The position numbers and the translations under genes were made by a program. Below, in pieces: positions 31,562 through 40,647 of a stretch of 64,000 bases of DNA (positions are counted from its first letter, which is position 1; each line of letters begins with the position of its first letter). Below the pieces are notes generated by a model, which worked only from the letters and a program-made list of their open reading frames with translations, had not been told where the DNA came from and made no database searches. The stretch lies in contig NZ_KI912270.1 in NCBI RefSeq assembly GCF_000243415.2, forward strand, positions 868,001 to 932,000. Direction: 5' to 3'. This stretch comes from Mycolicibacterium tusciae JS617 (GTDB lineage: Bacteria; Actinomycetota; Actinomycetes; Mycobacteriales; Mycobacteriaceae).

Positions 31562-31667
31562 AGATCAAACTTGAACCACCGGACCGCACCGGAGTCCTGA
31601 GGGCTGCAGAGACTCCCGGTCCACACGAAGGACGAGCCCCGCACAATGTGCGGGGCTCGTCCGCTTT
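31562..31667 (+). ncRNA. mrsI: Small RNA MrsI (iron-sparing sRNA)
   Basis: Predicted ~105-nt sRNA between an IdeR-controlled promoter and an intrinsic terminator, directly upstream of the Rv1847 homologue. M. tuberculosis MrsI (ncRv11846) occupies the same site and represses non-essential iron proteins during iron limitation. The predicted transcript holds a nested hairpin: GGACCG (near 31579) with CGGTCC, and GGAGTC with GACTCC, closing a loop CTGAGGGCTGCAGA and leaving a CACC bulge. That loop is a natural candidate for target pairing. No ORF is present. The 5' end is inferred from the -10. Confidence 0.85.
31631..31667 (+). terminator. Intrinsic terminator of MrsI
   Basis: Perfect 14-bp stem: GACGAGCCCCGCAC (31631-31644) and GTGCGGGGCTCGTC (31648-31661), 3-nt loop AAT, followed by CGCTTTT. 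One of the two clearest terminators in the window. Confidence 0.92.
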
Positions 31668-31718
31668 TCCGGGCATCCGACGCGGGCGGTTCCGGCATCA
31701 CCGTGTAGACAAATCTGC

Positions 31719-32123
31719 GTGACGACAGACATCCCGCCCGGCTTGGGTGCCGGATTCGACTCCGCGATCGGCCTCGAATTCGTCGAGCTGACCCCCGACG
31801 GCGGCAGCGCCCGCCTTCAGATCGACGACAAGCTGCTGCAACCGTGGGGGATCGTGCACGGCGGCGTGTACTGCTCGATCATCGAGAGTCTGGCCAGCGT
31901 TTCGGGACAGGTCTGGCTCAGCGAGAACGGCGGCGGTCATGTCGTCGGGGTCAACAACAACACCGATTTCCTGCGCGCCATCTCCGCGGGGACGGTGACG
32001 GCGGTTTCGGTGCCGATCCACCGCGGCCGTCGCCAGCAGCTGTGGCTGATCACCATCACCGACGAGAAAGAGCGAGTGGTGGCGCGGGGTCAAGTGCGAC
32101 TCCAGAACCTGCCGGCCGAGTAA
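31719..32123 (+). CDS. PaaI-family hotdog thioesterase (Rv1847-like)
   Basis: 134-aa hotdog-fold acyl-CoA thioesterase. The family signature is visible: PWGIVHGGVYCSIIESLASV (HGGxxxxxxD/E-type motif), with VGVNNNTDFLRAISAG and a C-terminal RGQVRLQNLP strand. GTG 31719 is chosen. It follows MrsI by about 50 nt and precedes ureA by 55 nt, so it may be cotranscribed with urease. Substrate unknown. Confidence 0.9.
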   Translation: MTTDIPPGLGAGFDSAIGLEFVELTPDGGSARLQIDDKLLQPWGIVHGGVYCSIIESLASVSGQVWLSENGGGHVVGVNNNTDFLRAISAGTVTAVSVPIHRGRRQQLWLITITDEKERVVARGQVRLQNLPAE

Positions 32124-32178
32124 CGGCCACCATTCCTCGCGCTGCTGAGGTGTGCGGCGCGTGGCAGGATCGCCGACT

Positions 32179-32481
32179 ATGCGATTAACGCCGCATGAAC
32201 AGGACAGGTTGCTGCTGTCGTACGCCGCGGAACTGGCGCGTCGGCGACAAGCCCGTGGCCTCAAACTCAATCACCCCGAGGCGGTCGCGCTGATCACCGA
32301 TCACCTCCTAGAGGGGGCGCGCGACGGACGCACGGTCGCGGAGTTGATGGCCAGTGGGCGTGAGGTTCTCAGCCGTGACGATGTCATGGCGGGCGTGCCG
32401 GAGATGCTTTACGACGTCCAGGTGGAGGCGACGTTCCCCGACGGAACGAAGCTCGTGACCGTGCACCATCCGATCCCATGA
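32179..32481 (+). CDS. ureA: Urease gamma subunit
   Basis: Complete 100-aa gamma subunit of nickel urease (urea to ammonia and carbamate). Diagnostic start [20 protein letters not shown] and end [19 protein letters not shown] 32179 (after AGGA) is preferred to an upstream in-frame ATG at 32152. Its stop overlaps the ureB ATG by 4 nt. Confidence 0.97.
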   Translation: MRLTPHEQDRLLLSYAAELARRRQARGLKLNHPEAVALITDHLLEGARDGRTVAELMASGREVLSRDDVMAGVPEMLYDVQVEATFPDGTKLVTVHHPIP

Positions 32482-32813
32482 CGGCGGACGGCACGCCGTG
32501 GGCTCCCGGCGAGATTGTCTACGGGCAGGGCGATATCGAGATCAATGAGGGCGCACAGCGGCTCGAGATGGACATCGTCAATACCGGTGACCGCCCCGTG
32601 CAGGTCGGCAGCCACGTGCACCTGCCGCAGAGCAACGCCGCGCTGCAGTTCGATCGCACCGCCGCCCACGGCCGAAGGCTCGACATTCCTGCGGGCACGG
32701 CTGTTCGGTTCGAACCCGGTGTGGCCCAACGGGTCTACTTGGTCCCACTTGGCGGTTCGCGCGAGGTTTACGGCCTGAGCCTGCAACCGCCCGGACGATT
32801 GGATCCGCAATGA
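32478..32813 (+). CDS. ureB: Urease beta subunit
   Basis: 111-aa beta subunit of urease, with [16 protein letters not shown] at the start and [15 protein letters not shown] in the core. Gamma and beta are separate genes here, as in other mycobacteria. It overlaps ureA and ureC by 4 nt on each side (ATGA), so the three structural subunits are translationally coupled. Confidence 0.97.
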   Translation: MTADGTPWAPGEIVYGQGDIEINEGAQRLEMDIVNTGDRPVQVGSHVHLPQSNAALQFDRTAAHGRRLDIPAGTAVRFEPGVAQRVYLVPLGGSREVYGLSLQPPGRLDPQ

Positions 32814-34531
32814 GCGCTGTTTCCCGGGCCAGGTACGCGGCACTGTTCGGGCCGACCACCGGCGACCGCATCCGGCTGGCCGATACGGATCTATTCGTCG
32901 AGATCACCGAGGATCGCAGTGGCGGACCGGGTCTGGCGGGCGACGAGGCGGTGTTCGGTGGCGGCAAGGTGCTGCGCGAGTCGATGGGGCAGGGCCGCGC
33001 TACTAGGGCTGAGGGCGCACCCGACACGGTGATCACCGGTGTCGTGATCATCGACCACTGGGGAATCATCAAAGCCGACATCGGCATTCGCGACGGTCGC
33101 ATCACCGCGATCGGCAAAGCGGGCAATCCCGACGTCATGTCCGGTGTACATCCCGATCTGGTGGTCGGTCCGTCGACCGAGATCATCGCGGGCAACGGCC
33201 GGATCGTCACCGCCGGCGGTATCGACTGCCACGTGCACCTCATCTGTCCTCAGATCAAGGAGGAAGCGCTCGGCGGTGGAATCACCACGATCATCGCCGG
33301 CGGTACCGGGCCCGCGGAGGGCAGCAAGGCCACCACGGTCACTCCCGGGGCGTGGCACCTGGGCCGCATGCTGGAGGCCCTGGACTCCTGGCCGATGAAC
33401 ATCGCGCTGCTCGGCAAGGGCAACACCGTGAGCGCCGAGTCGATGTGGGAGCAATTGCGCGGTGGCGCTTCGGGTTTCAAGCTGCATGAAGATTGGGGTT
33501 CGACGCCCGCGGCGATCGACGCTTGCCTGTCCGTGGCAGACGCGTCCGGGGTGCAGGTAGCTCTGCACTCGGACACCCTCAACGAGGCCGGTTTCGTCGA
33601 GGACACAATCGGCGCGATCAACGGGCGGTCGATTCACGCGTACCACACCGAGGGCGCCGGCGGCGGGCACGCGCCGGACATCATCCGCGTCGCAGCCGAA
33701 CCGTACGTGCTGCCGAGTTCGACGAATCCCACCCGCCCGCACACCGTCAACACGCTCGACGAGCACCTCGACATGTTGATGGTGTGCCATCACCTCAACC
33801 CTGCGGTGCCAGAGGATCTCGCGTTCGCCGAAAGCCGCATCCGGCCGTCGACGATGGCCGCCGAGGATCTGCTTCACGACATCGGCGCGATATCGATGAT
33901 CGGCAGTGACTCCCAGGCCATGGGCCGCATCGGCGAGGTGGTGATCCGCACCTGGCAGACCGCCCACGTGATGAAGCGACGACGCGGCGCACTACCCGGC
34001 GACGGGCCCGCCGACAACAACCGTGCTCGCCGATACGTCGCGAAATACACGATCTGTCCGGCCGTCGCCCATGGGCTCGACCACGAGATCGGTTCGATCG
34101 AGGTCGGCAAGCTCGCCGACCTGGTGCTGTGGGAGCCGGCGTTCTTCGGCGTGCGCCCGCATGCGGTGATCAAAGGCGGGATGATCGCCTGGGCGGCAAT
34201 GGGCGACGCGAACGCATCGATCCCCACACCGCAGCCGGTGCTGCCGAGACCGATGTTCGGTGCGGAGCCGGCGGCCGCGGCGGCGACGTCGGTGCACTTC
34301 GTGTCTCCACAGGCCATCGATGACAGGCTGGCCGACCGGCTCGCCGTCAACCGCAGGCTCGTCGCGGTCAAGGACGTGCGCGGGGTCGGGAAAGCCGAAA
34401 TGCCGCTCAACAACGCGCTTCCCGAGATCGAGGTCGACCCCGATACCTTCACGGTGCGCATCGACGGCGACGTCTGGCAGGAAGACCCTGCCGTCGAACT
34501 GCCGATGGCGCAACGCTATTTTCTGTTTTAG
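32810..34531 (+). CDS. ureC: Urease alpha (catalytic) subunit
   Basis: 573-aa catalytic subunit with all dinuclear nickel ligands: H141 and H143 (DCHVHL), carbamylated K224 ([10 protein letters not shown]), H253 (VALHSD), H279 (HAYHTEG) and D367 (GSDSQA). The flap cysteine is C326 in MVCHHLNP. The structural genes are followed at once by ureF, ureG and ureD, the nickel-insertion chaperones. No ureE is present, as in M. tuberculosis. Confidence 0.98.
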   Translation: MSAVSRARYAALFGPTTGDRIRLADTDLFVEITEDRSGGPGLAGDEAVFGGGKVLRESMGQGRATRAEGAPDTVITGVVIIDHWGIIKADIGIRDGRITAIGKAGNPDVMSGVHPDLVVGPSTEIIAGNGRIVTAGGIDCHVHLICPQIKEEALGGGITTIIAGGTGPAEGSKATTVTPGAWHLGRMLEALDSWPMNIALLGKGNTVSAESMWEQLRGGASGFKLHEDWGSTPAAIDACLSVADASGVQVALHSDTLNEAGFVEDTIGAINGRSIHAYHTEGAGGGHAPDIIRVAAEPYVLPSSTNPTRPHTVNTLDEHLDMLMVCHHLNPAVPEDLAFAESRIRPSTMAAEDLLHDIGAISMIGSDSQAMGRIGEVVIRTWQTAHVMKRRRGALPGDGPADNNRARRYVAKYTICPAVAHGLDHEIGSIEVGKLADLVLWEPAFFGVRPHAVIKGGMIAWAAMGDANASIPTPQPVLPRPMFGAEPAAAAATSVHFVSPQAIDDRLADRLAVNRRLVAVKDVRGVGKAEMPLNNALPEIEVDPDTFTVRIDGDVWQEDPAVELPMAQRYFLF

Positions 34532-34538
34532 GGCCCGG

Positions 34539-35174
34539 ATGACGAACCTCGCGACGCTGCTGACACTGTCGGACTCGCGGCTGCCGACCGGTGGTCACGT
34601 GCACTCCGGTGGCATCGAGGAGGCCGTCACCGAGGGTCTGGTCCGCGACCTCGTGACGCTGCGGGCTTTCCTGTGCCGACGGATCCGCACCACCGGCCTG
34701 GTGACTGCTTCGGTGGCCGCGGCGGTACACGGCGGCAGCCTGCCGGTCACCCAGGCGGATCACGAGATCGACGCCCGCACACCGGCACCCGCCGCGCGCC
34801 AGGCATCCCGCGCACAGGGGCGAGGCCTGCTACGACTGGCTCGACGAGTCTGGCCTGCCGAGAGCTGGGAAGCACTCGGTGCCACACCACACCTCGCGGT
34901 GGTGGCCGGTGCGGTCGGGGCGGCCAGCGGTCTGGAGCCTGAACAAACGGCGCTGACGGTCGTGTACACGACGATGACCGGGTCGGCGACAGCCGCGCAA
35001 CGGCTACTTGCCCTTGACCCGGGCGATGTTGCGGCGCTGACTTTCGAGCTGGCCGGGCCGTGCGAGGCGACCGCCGCCTCGGCCTGCAAGGAGTTGGCCG
35101 ACCTGTCCGATCCGCTGCTCGACGTGCTGGCTGCAAGACACAGCCAACGCGAGCGACCCCTGTTCGCATCCTGA
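34539..35174 (+). CDS. ureF: Urease accessory protein UreF
   Basis: 211-aa GTPase-activating or gating factor for UreG during urease nickel loading. Family features: [20 protein letters not shown] at the N-terminus (in place of the usual D..FPxGxFxxSxGxE) and a largely helical body. ATG 34539 lies 7 nt after ureC; an open frame running in from 34260 is antisense-phase over ureC and not used. 13 nt separate it from ureG. Confidence 0.94.
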   Translation: MTNLATLLTLSDSRLPTGGHVHSGGIEEAVTEGLVRDLVTLRAFLCRRIRTTGLVTASVAAAVHGGSLPVTQADHEIDARTPAPAARQASRAQGRGLLRLARRVWPAESWEALGATPHLAVVAGAVGAASGLEPEQTALTVVYTTMTGSATAAQRLLALDPGDVAALTFELAGPCEATAASACKELADLSDPLLDVLAARHSQRERPLFAS

Positions 35175-35187
35175 AAGAGAGTTCCCC

Positions 35188-35862
35188 ATGCCACCGCATT
35201 TCCTCGACGGCCAGCCACATAGTCAGTCCGACCGCCCCAGGCGCCAGCGGACGGCGGGGGAGCCGCTGCGCATCGGGATCGGCGGCCCCGTGGGTTCGGG
35301 TAAGACGGCGCTGGTCGCCGCGTTGTGCAGGCAACTGCGTGACGAGCTGTCACTTGCGGTGCTCACCAATGACATCTACACGACTGAAGACGCCGACTTC
35401 CTGCGCCGTCATGCCGTCCTGCCCGACAGCCGCATCACTGCCGTGCAGACGGGCGGCTGCCCACATACCGCGATTCGTGACGACATCACCGCGAACCTCG
35501 ATGCGATCGACGACCTCATCGCGGGCAACGAGCGGCTCGATCTGATCTTGGTGGAGTCCGGCGGCGACAACCTGACGGCCACCTTCAGCTCGGGGCTTGT
35601 CGACGCACAGATCTTCGTCATCGACGTGGCAGGTGGTGACAAGGTGCCGCGCAAGGGTGGGCCGGGCGTGACCTACTCGGATCTGTTGGTGATCAACAAG
35701 ACCGACCTGGCACCGTTCGTCGGAGCCGACCTGGAGGTGATGCGCCGGGACGCGGCCACCGTGCGCGACGATCGCCCGGCGGTGCTGATTTCGCTGACCG
35801 AAGACCCCGCTGCGACGGCGGTGCTGGCGTGGGTGCGTGAGCAGCTAAAGGTTTCGGTCTAG
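35188..35862 (+). CDS. ureG: Urease accessory GTPase UreG
   Basis: 224-aa SIMIBI-class GTPase that powers nickel delivery to urease. P-loop GGPVGSGKT at residues 32-40, the metal-binding Cys-Pro-His motif in [12 protein letters not shown], and the G4-type [10 protein letters not shown] short His/Gln-containing N-terminal stretch ([10 protein letters not shown]) precedes the domain. ATG 35188 follows GAAAGAGAG. Its TAG shares one base with the ureD GTG. Confidence 0.97.
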   Translation: MPPHFLDGQPHSQSDRPRRQRTAGEPLRIGIGGPVGSGKTALVAALCRQLRDELSLAVLTNDIYTTEDADFLRRHAVLPDSRITAVQTGGCPHTAIRDDITANLDAIDDLIAGNERLDLILVESGGDNLTATFSSGLVDAQIFVIDVAGGDKVPRKGGPGVTYSDLLVINKTDLAPFVGADLEVMRRDAATVRDDRPAVLISLTEDPAATAVLAWVREQLKVSV

Positions 35863-36488
35863 TGCGATCCGATGTCCTCATCGTCGCGCATCGCGACCGG
35901 CGGCCGCGCATCGAATCCAGAGGCGGTATCGCCGCGCGGGAAACCGAACCCGACACCGTGCATCTGGTGTCGGCGGCAGCCACGCCGCTCGGCGGTGATT
36001 CCGTGTGCGTGCGCATCGTCGTCGAACCGGGCGCGCTACTGCGAGTACGCACAGCCGCGGCGACGGTGACTCTTCCCGGTCCAATCACCCATGAGTCGCA
36101 TGCGATGTGGACTCTTGAAGTCGCGGGTGAGCTCGATCTCGACCCACAGCCCACGGTTGTCGCGGGCGCCTCCCGTCACGTCACCTCGACTCACCTGGCT
36201 CTGGACGGATCCGGCCGGGTGAAGCTGCGCGAACGCATTCAGATCGGCAGAAGCAATGAGCGAGGAGGCTTTTGGTCCGGCTTGCTCCACGCCGACGTCG
36301 ACGGATCGGCTCTGTTGCGACACCGCATCGAGTTGGGCCGCGGTTCGGTGGCCGACGACGAGCTCGCCGCGCCGATGGCATGCATCAGCGAACTGCATTA
36401 TCCCGAAACGGAAGCCGAGACCGCGGGCATGGCGCTCGCGTTGGCGGGCGGCGGCTGTCTGTCGACGTGGCAGGGCGCGCGGCTCTAG
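35862..36488 (+). CDS. ureD: Urease accessory protein UreD
   Basis: 208-aa UreD/UreH scaffold that binds apo-urease and channels nickel. Short but full-looking for an actinobacterial UreD; conserved parts are RTAAATVTLPGPITHESHAM and RERIQIGRSNERGGFWSGLL. GTG 35862 overlaps the ureG stop. The TAG stop interlocks (CTAG) with the stop of the convergent ndh gene. Confidence 0.93.
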   Translation: MRSDVLIVAHRDRRPRIESRGGIAARETEPDTVHLVSAAATPLGGDSVCVRIVVEPGALLRVRTAAATVTLPGPITHESHAMWTLEVAGELDLDPQPTVVAGASRHVTSTHLALDGSGRVKLRERIQIGRSNERGGFWSGLLHADVDGSALLRHRIELGRGSVADDELAAPMACISELHYPETEAETAGMALALAGGGCLSTWQGARL

Positions 36489-37858
36489 ACCGCCGCTTTC
36501 TCCGGGTCCTGTACCAAGGCCGCGATCTCCTCGAGTTCTTCGATCCTGGTGCGGGCGTACGCCTGTTGCTCCGTGATCGTGAGGTTTCCGCGCGCCGTCG
36601 ACAGGAACGTCACCGTCCACGACAACAGCGTGGTGATCTTGCGCCGGAATCCGACGAGATACACCAGGTGCAGCACAAGCCACGCCAGCCAGGCGATGAA
36701 GCCGCCGAACTCCAACGGTCCGATCTTGGCGACCGCAGAGAAGCGGGACACCGTGGCCATCGAGCCCTTGTCGAAGTACTGGAACGGCTCGCGCTCGGCG
36801 GGGTTGGCACCCTTCAGCTCGGCCTTGACCGCCTTGGCGGCATACCTGCCGCCCTGAATGGCGCCCTGCGCCATACCGGGAACGCCTTCGACGGCGGCCA
36901 TGTCGCCGACCACGAACACGTTCGGGTGGCCGGGCACGCTCAGGTCGGGAAGCACCTTCAGCCGTCCGGCCCGGTCGACCTCGGCGTCGGACTGCTCGGC
37001 GATGTCGCGGCCGAGAGGGCTGGCCGACACGCCTGCCGACCAGACCTTGGTCGCACAGTCGATGCGGCGGAACTTGCCGTCGGGATCCTTGACGGTGATT
37101 CCGTTGCGGTCGACGTCGGTGACCATCGCACCGAGCTGGATCTCCACGCCCATCTTCTCGAGGCGGGCCTTTGCCTTGTTGCCGAGTTTCTCACCCATCG
37201 GGGGAAGCACAGCAGGCGCGGCGTCGAGCAGGATCACCCGCGCGGTCGTCGTATCGATGTGCCGGAACGCGCCTTTCAGCGTGTGGTCGGCGAGTTCGGC
37301 GATCTGCCCGGCCATTTCGACGCCGGTCGGACCGGCGCCGACAACGGTGAACGTCAGCAGCTTTTCGCGCCGGGCGGGGTCGCTGGACCGCTCGGCCTGT
37401 TCGAATGCCCCGAGGATGCGGGCGCGCAACTCCAACGCGTCGTCAATCGACTTCATGCCCGGCGCCCATTCCGCGAAATGGTCGTTGCCGAAGTAGGACT
37501 GGCCCGCCCCTGCCGCCACGATCAGCGTGTCGTAGGGCGTGACGTAGGTATGTCCGAGCAATTCAGACCTGACGGTCTGATTGGACAGGTCGATGTGCGT
37601 CACGTTGCCCAGCAGCACCTGCGCGTTCTTCTGTTTGCGCAGGATCATCCGGGTCGGGGGCGCGATCTCGCCCGAGGCGATGATGCCCGTCGCCACCTGG
37701 TACAGCAGCGGCTGGAACAGGTGGTGGGTGGTCTTCGCGATCATCTTGATGTCGACGTCGGCGCGCTTGAGCGCCTTGGCTGCGGTCAGACCGCCGAACC
37801 CCGAACCGATGATGACGACCTTGTGCCTATCAGTCGCAGTGGCTCCGGGATGGCTCAT
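36485..37858 (-). CDS. ndh: Type II NADH dehydrogenase
   Basis: 457-aa non-proton-pumping NADH:menaquinone oxidoreductase, main electron entry point in mycobacterial respiration. Two dinucleotide folds: FAD motif VVIIGSGFGGLTAAKAL and NADH motif FTVVGAGPTGVEMAGQIAEL; the FAD-tail motif NVFVVGDMAAVEG is present. The C-terminal amphipathic/membrane-binding region (GGFIAWLAWLVLHLVYLVGF) is intact. Matches Rv1854c in place and length. Confidence 0.97.
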   Translation of the reverse strand: MSHPGATATDRHKVVIIGSGFGGLTAAKALKRADVDIKMIAKTTHHLFQPLLYQVATGIIASGEIAPPTRMILRKQKNAQVLLGNVTHIDLSNQTVRSELLGHTYVTPYDTLIVAAGAGQSYFGNDHFAEWAPGMKSIDDALELRARILGAFEQAERSSDPARREKLLTFTVVGAGPTGVEMAGQIAELADHTLKGAFRHIDTTTARVILLDAAPAVLPPMGEKLGNKAKARLEKMGVEIQLGAMVTDVDRNGITVKDPDGKFRRIDCATKVWSAGVSASPLGRDIAEQSDAEVDRAGRLKVLPDLSVPGHPNVFVVGDMAAVEGVPGMAQGAIQGGRYAAKAVKAELKGANPAEREPFQYFDKGSMATVSRFSAVAKIGPLEFGGFIAWLAWLVLHLVYLVGFRRKITTLLSWTVTFLSTARGNLTITEQQAYARTRIEELEEIAALVQDPEKAAV

Positions 37859-37971
37859 TCTTGGGCTCCTCGACGGTGCTTCACGTGCAGTTCCTACCCA
37901 CTACGGTAGCGGCCTGAACCTCCGATCGTCGCATCGTTTGGCTGTGTTGTTTCCCACGTCAAGGGGTGGAA

Positions 37972-38901
37972 TCATGCGCCAAGGAGTGGTTTCAACACCT
38001 CGCCGACAGCGGTGACCCCGCCGGGGTGATACCCGTTGAGGCTTGTCACCGGGCTGAGGATCACGCCGGTCACGCCCGCGTCGAGCACCTTGGTCTTGAT
38101 TTGTTCGGCGATGCGCTCGGCGCTGCCGAATACCGCCTGCTGCTTGAAGTCGTCGGGGATCATGTCCTCGGTGACGTTCTCGTCGATCATCGCGACGACC
38201 AACATGCTTGTCTCGAGCGTCGCCGGATCGCGGCCGATCTCCTCGCAACGCTGTTTGGCCACGGCCAGTTTGCGGGGCAACTCATCGAATCCCGCGATGA
38301 TGTTGAGATGGTCGAAGTGCTTGGCCGCCAACGGAATCGTCTTCTTCTCGCCGCTGCCGCCGATCATCAGCGGAATGTGATCGCGGAAGCGTGGTTCGGC
38401 CATGGCTTCATGCGTGCGGTAGTACTTGCCGTTCACCGTCGGTCGCTCGCCGGCGAGCATCGGCAGGATGATCTGCAGCGCCTCGCCCAGCTTGTTGAAG
38501 CGACCGGTGAAGGTGCCGAATTCGTAGCCGAGCGAGTCGTGCTCGAGTTCGAACCAGCCGGTGCCGATGCCGAGGATCGCGCGCCCCTGACTGATCACGT
38601 CGAGTGTGGTGATGGCCTTGGCCAGCAGCGTCGGGTTGCGGTACGTATTGCCCGTCACCAGGGTCCCGAGCTGAACGCGTTCCGTCGCGGTGGCCAGCGC
38701 GCCGAGGGCGGTGTAGGCCTCGAGCATCGGCTGGTCGGGTGTTCCGAGGCCCGGTAGTTGATAGAAGTGGTCCATCACGAAGACGGAGTCGAAGCCTGCA
38801 GCCTCGGCCTCCTGAGCCTGCGCGATGACGGTGGGAAAGATTTCGGCGACGCCGGTGCCGTAGGAGAAGTTGGGGATCTGGAGTCCGAGTTTGATAGCCA
38901 C
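37972..38901 (-). CDS. LLM-class F420-dependent oxidoreductase (Rv1855c-like)
   Basis: 309-aa luciferase-like monooxygenase-family protein, probably using coenzyme F420. Typical pieces: KLGLQIPNFSYG at the start, FDSVFVMDHFYQLPG, LGTLVTGNTYRNPTLLAKAI and ILGIGTGWFELEHDSLGYEF. GTG 38901 is preferred to the further-upstream ATG 38919, matching the ~307-aa tuberculosis protein. Substrate unknown. It lies 67 nt beyond the SDR start on the same strand. Confidence 0.92.
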   Translation of the reverse strand: MAIKLGLQIPNFSYGTGVAEIFPTVIAQAQEAEAAGFDSVFVMDHFYQLPGLGTPDQPMLEAYTALGALATATERVQLGTLVTGNTYRNPTLLAKAITTLDVISQGRAILGIGTGWFELEHDSLGYEFGTFTGRFNKLGEALQIILPMLAGERPTVNGKYYRTHEAMAEPRFRDHIPLMIGGSGEKKTIPLAAKHFDHLNIIAGFDELPRKLAVAKQRCEEIGRDPATLETSMLVVAMIDENVTEDMIPDDFKQQAVFGSAERIAEQIKTKVLDAGVTGVILSPVTSLNGYHPGGVTAVGEVLKPLLGA

Positions 38902-38968
38902 GTCTTCACGTAACCACAACTAACCGGAGCGGTCACCCCGCTTTAGCTTTCGGCGAACGAGGGAATAT

Positions 38969-39640
38969 CTAGCCGAAGTTCGCCAGCGCACCGTGGCTGA
39001 CGTGCAGCGTCTCGCCGGTGATATGCCGGGCGGCCGGTGTGGTCAGGAACAACGCGAGGCGACTGATCTCGTCGGCCACCGGTGGCGGCGTCCGAGACAA
39101 CCCGTCGTAGCCGGGCTCGGCATTTCGGCCCGACGCGACGGCGTTCACGGTGATGCCCCGGATGCCGAAGTGCGGGGCCTGCCCGGCGGTCCAATCGGAT
39201 ACCGCAGCCTTGATGGCCGCCTGGGCACCGCCCTCGGTCGGGTTCTCGGGTATGACGTTGATGATCGAGCCGCCCGACCGCAGGTGATCACCCAGGATCT
39301 GGACGGTGAGCACGGCCGAAAGTACCGTCGCGTCGAGCGCATTGCGCCACGCCGCAGCCCGATCCGCGAGGGAGTACGTCCGCGGATCGCCGGCATCGAA
39401 GCGCGGGGCCGGCACATTGACGATGGTGTCGAGATGGTGGGGGAACTGGTCGCGTGCTTCTTCCAGGCTTGCCGCATCGGTGTTGTCGAAAACGATTGCG
39501 TCGAGCTCGAGTTCCTTCGCGGCGACCTCCAGCTCGTCGCGGCGTGCGCCGGCGATCACCACCTGGTGCCCCGCGTCACGGAAGCTCTCCGCGATCGTGC
39601 GGCCTAGATCGGTGTCGCCTCCGGTGACTAGCACCTCCAT
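38969..39640 (-). CDS. Short-chain dehydrogenase/reductase (Rv1856c-like)
   Basis: 223-aa SDR-fold protein. The glycine motif is atypical (VTGGDTDLGRTIAE, with Asp in place of a Gly/Ser), and the usual YxxxK triad is not evident: the expected region reads GAQAAIKAAVSDWTAG, with Lys but no Tyr. It may therefore be a catalytically altered or non-enzymatic SDR. ATG 39640 is preferred over the longer reading from 39685. Located between the LLM gene and the divergent modBC genes. Confidence 0.88.
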   Translation of the reverse strand: MEVLVTGGDTDLGRTIAESFRDAGHQVVIAGARRDELEVAAKELELDAIVFDNTDAASLEEARDQFPHHLDTIVNVPAPRFDAGDPRTYSLADRAAAWRNALDATVLSAVLTVQILGDHLRSGGSIINVIPENPTEGGAQAAIKAAVSDWTAGQAPHFGIRGITVNAVASGRNAEPGYDGLSRTPPPVADEISRLALFLTTPAARHITGETLHVSHGALANFG

Positions 39641-39692
39641 CGCCAGGACCTCCTCCGTGTTCAGCACTGAACCCAGCCAGTGCACAAAATGT

Positions 39693-39704
39693 TACTGGAC
39701 AGTA
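39693..39704. promoter_or_regulatory. Palindromic operator candidate in the SDR/modB divergent region
   Basis: TACTG-GA-CAGTA is a perfect 5+5 palindrome 53 nt upstream of the SDR start and about 70 nt before the short ORF preceding modB. The shape (TTACT..AGTA) is like operators of TetR-family regulators. No regulator gene is adjacent. Confidence 0.4.
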
Positions 39705-39775
39705 GCTATAGGACGAAACGCGGCACGCGCGACTTGCCACCACATCGCGGCCGAAGTGCCATAGGGTCGTGATCT

Positions 39776-39844
39776 GTGAAGCCCATCGCGGCGGTTACCA
39801 CCTCTGAAGCCAGCGCGATTCCCGCAGCTCTCGCCACGCCTTGA
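39776..39844 (+). CDS. 22-codon ORF coupled to modB
   Basis: GTG 39776 opens a 22-codon ORF ([20 protein letters not shown], then TP) whose TGA overlaps the modB TTG start by TTGA. It sits where modA lies in M. tuberculosis. It could be a leader peptide or a worn remnant of modA, but no similarity to a solute-binding protein is visible. May be chance. Confidence 0.3.
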   Translation: MKPIAAVTTSEASAIPAALATP

Positions 39845-40641
39845 GCCCTTCGGCCGTCCTGCCTCGCTGGATCTACATCCCCGCCGCGCTCGGGGCCCTT
39901 TTCGTTGCAGTCCCTCTCGTCGCGGTCGCCGCCAAAGTCGACTGGCCGCGCTTCTGGACCTTGATCACGAGTCCCGCATCGCTGTCTGCGCTGGTGCTCA
40001 GTCTGGAAACCGCGACGGCGAGCACCGTGTTGTGCTTGATCCTCGGTGTGCCGATGGCTCTGGTATTCGCCCGCAGCGACGCCAGGCTGGTGCGGATGAC
40101 GCGGCCATTGATCCTGCTTCCACTCGTGCTTCCGCCGGTGGTCGGTGGCATTGCACTGTTGTACGCCTACGGCCGTCTTGGCCTGGTCGGTCAATATCTG
40201 GACGCCGCAGGGATTCAGATCGCCTTCACGACGACGGCCGTCGTGCTGGCACAGACTTTCGTATCGCTGCCGTTCCTGGTGATCTCGCTGGAAGGCGCTG
40301 CCCGCACGGCGGGGGTCGACTACGAGGTGGTCGCCGCGACCCTGGGTGCCCGGCCCACCACCGTCTGGTGGCGGGTATCCATGCCGCTGTTGGCTCCAGG
40401 CCTGGTGTCGGGCGCGGTGCTGGCATTCGCCCGCGCGTTGGGCGAATTCGGCGCCACCCTCACATTCGCGGGTTCGCGCGAGGGCGTCACCCGCACCCTT
40501 CCGCTCGAGATCTATTTGCAGCGCGAGAGCGATGCCGATGCAGCCGTCGCGCTGTCGCTGCTGCTCGTCGTGGTCGCCGCGATCGTCGTTCTGGGTCTCG
40601 GCAGCAGGCGCCTGCGGGCCGGGGGCGCCAATGCGTGGTGA
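39841..40641 (+). CDS. modB: Molybdate ABC transporter permease
   Basis: 266-aa inner-membrane permease of the ModB/CysTW family with about six transmembrane helices. The EAA loop that docks the ATPase is [19 protein letters not shown], followed by [16 protein letters not shown], a hallmark of molybdate/sulfate permeases. The start is TTG 39841 in this reading; no better in-frame start lies upstream before a stop. Directly followed by modC (6 nt). The binding protein ModA is missing from this locus. Confidence 0.92.
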   Translation: MSPSAVLPRWIYIPAALGALFVAVPLVAVAAKVDWPRFWTLITSPASLSALVLSLETATASTVLCLILGVPMALVFARSDARLVRMTRPLILLPLVLPPVVGGIALLYAYGRLGLVGQYLDAAGIQIAFTTTAVVLAQTFVSLPFLVISLEGAARTAGVDYEVVAATLGARPTTVWWRVSMPLLAPGLVSGAVLAFARALGEFGATLTFAGSREGVTRTLPLEIYLQRESDADAAVALSLLLVVVAAIVVLGLGSRRLRAGGANAW

Positions 40642-40647
40642 CCGATC

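Noticed and set aside
36272..37909. 545-codon open frame on the plus strand
   Set aside because: Antisense to ndh; composition is Arg/His/Gly-rich shadow type without a motif.
39641..39840. Remnant of modA
   Set aside because: I could not find any stretch resembling a solute-binding protein in any frame, so decay cannot be claimed from this sequence.
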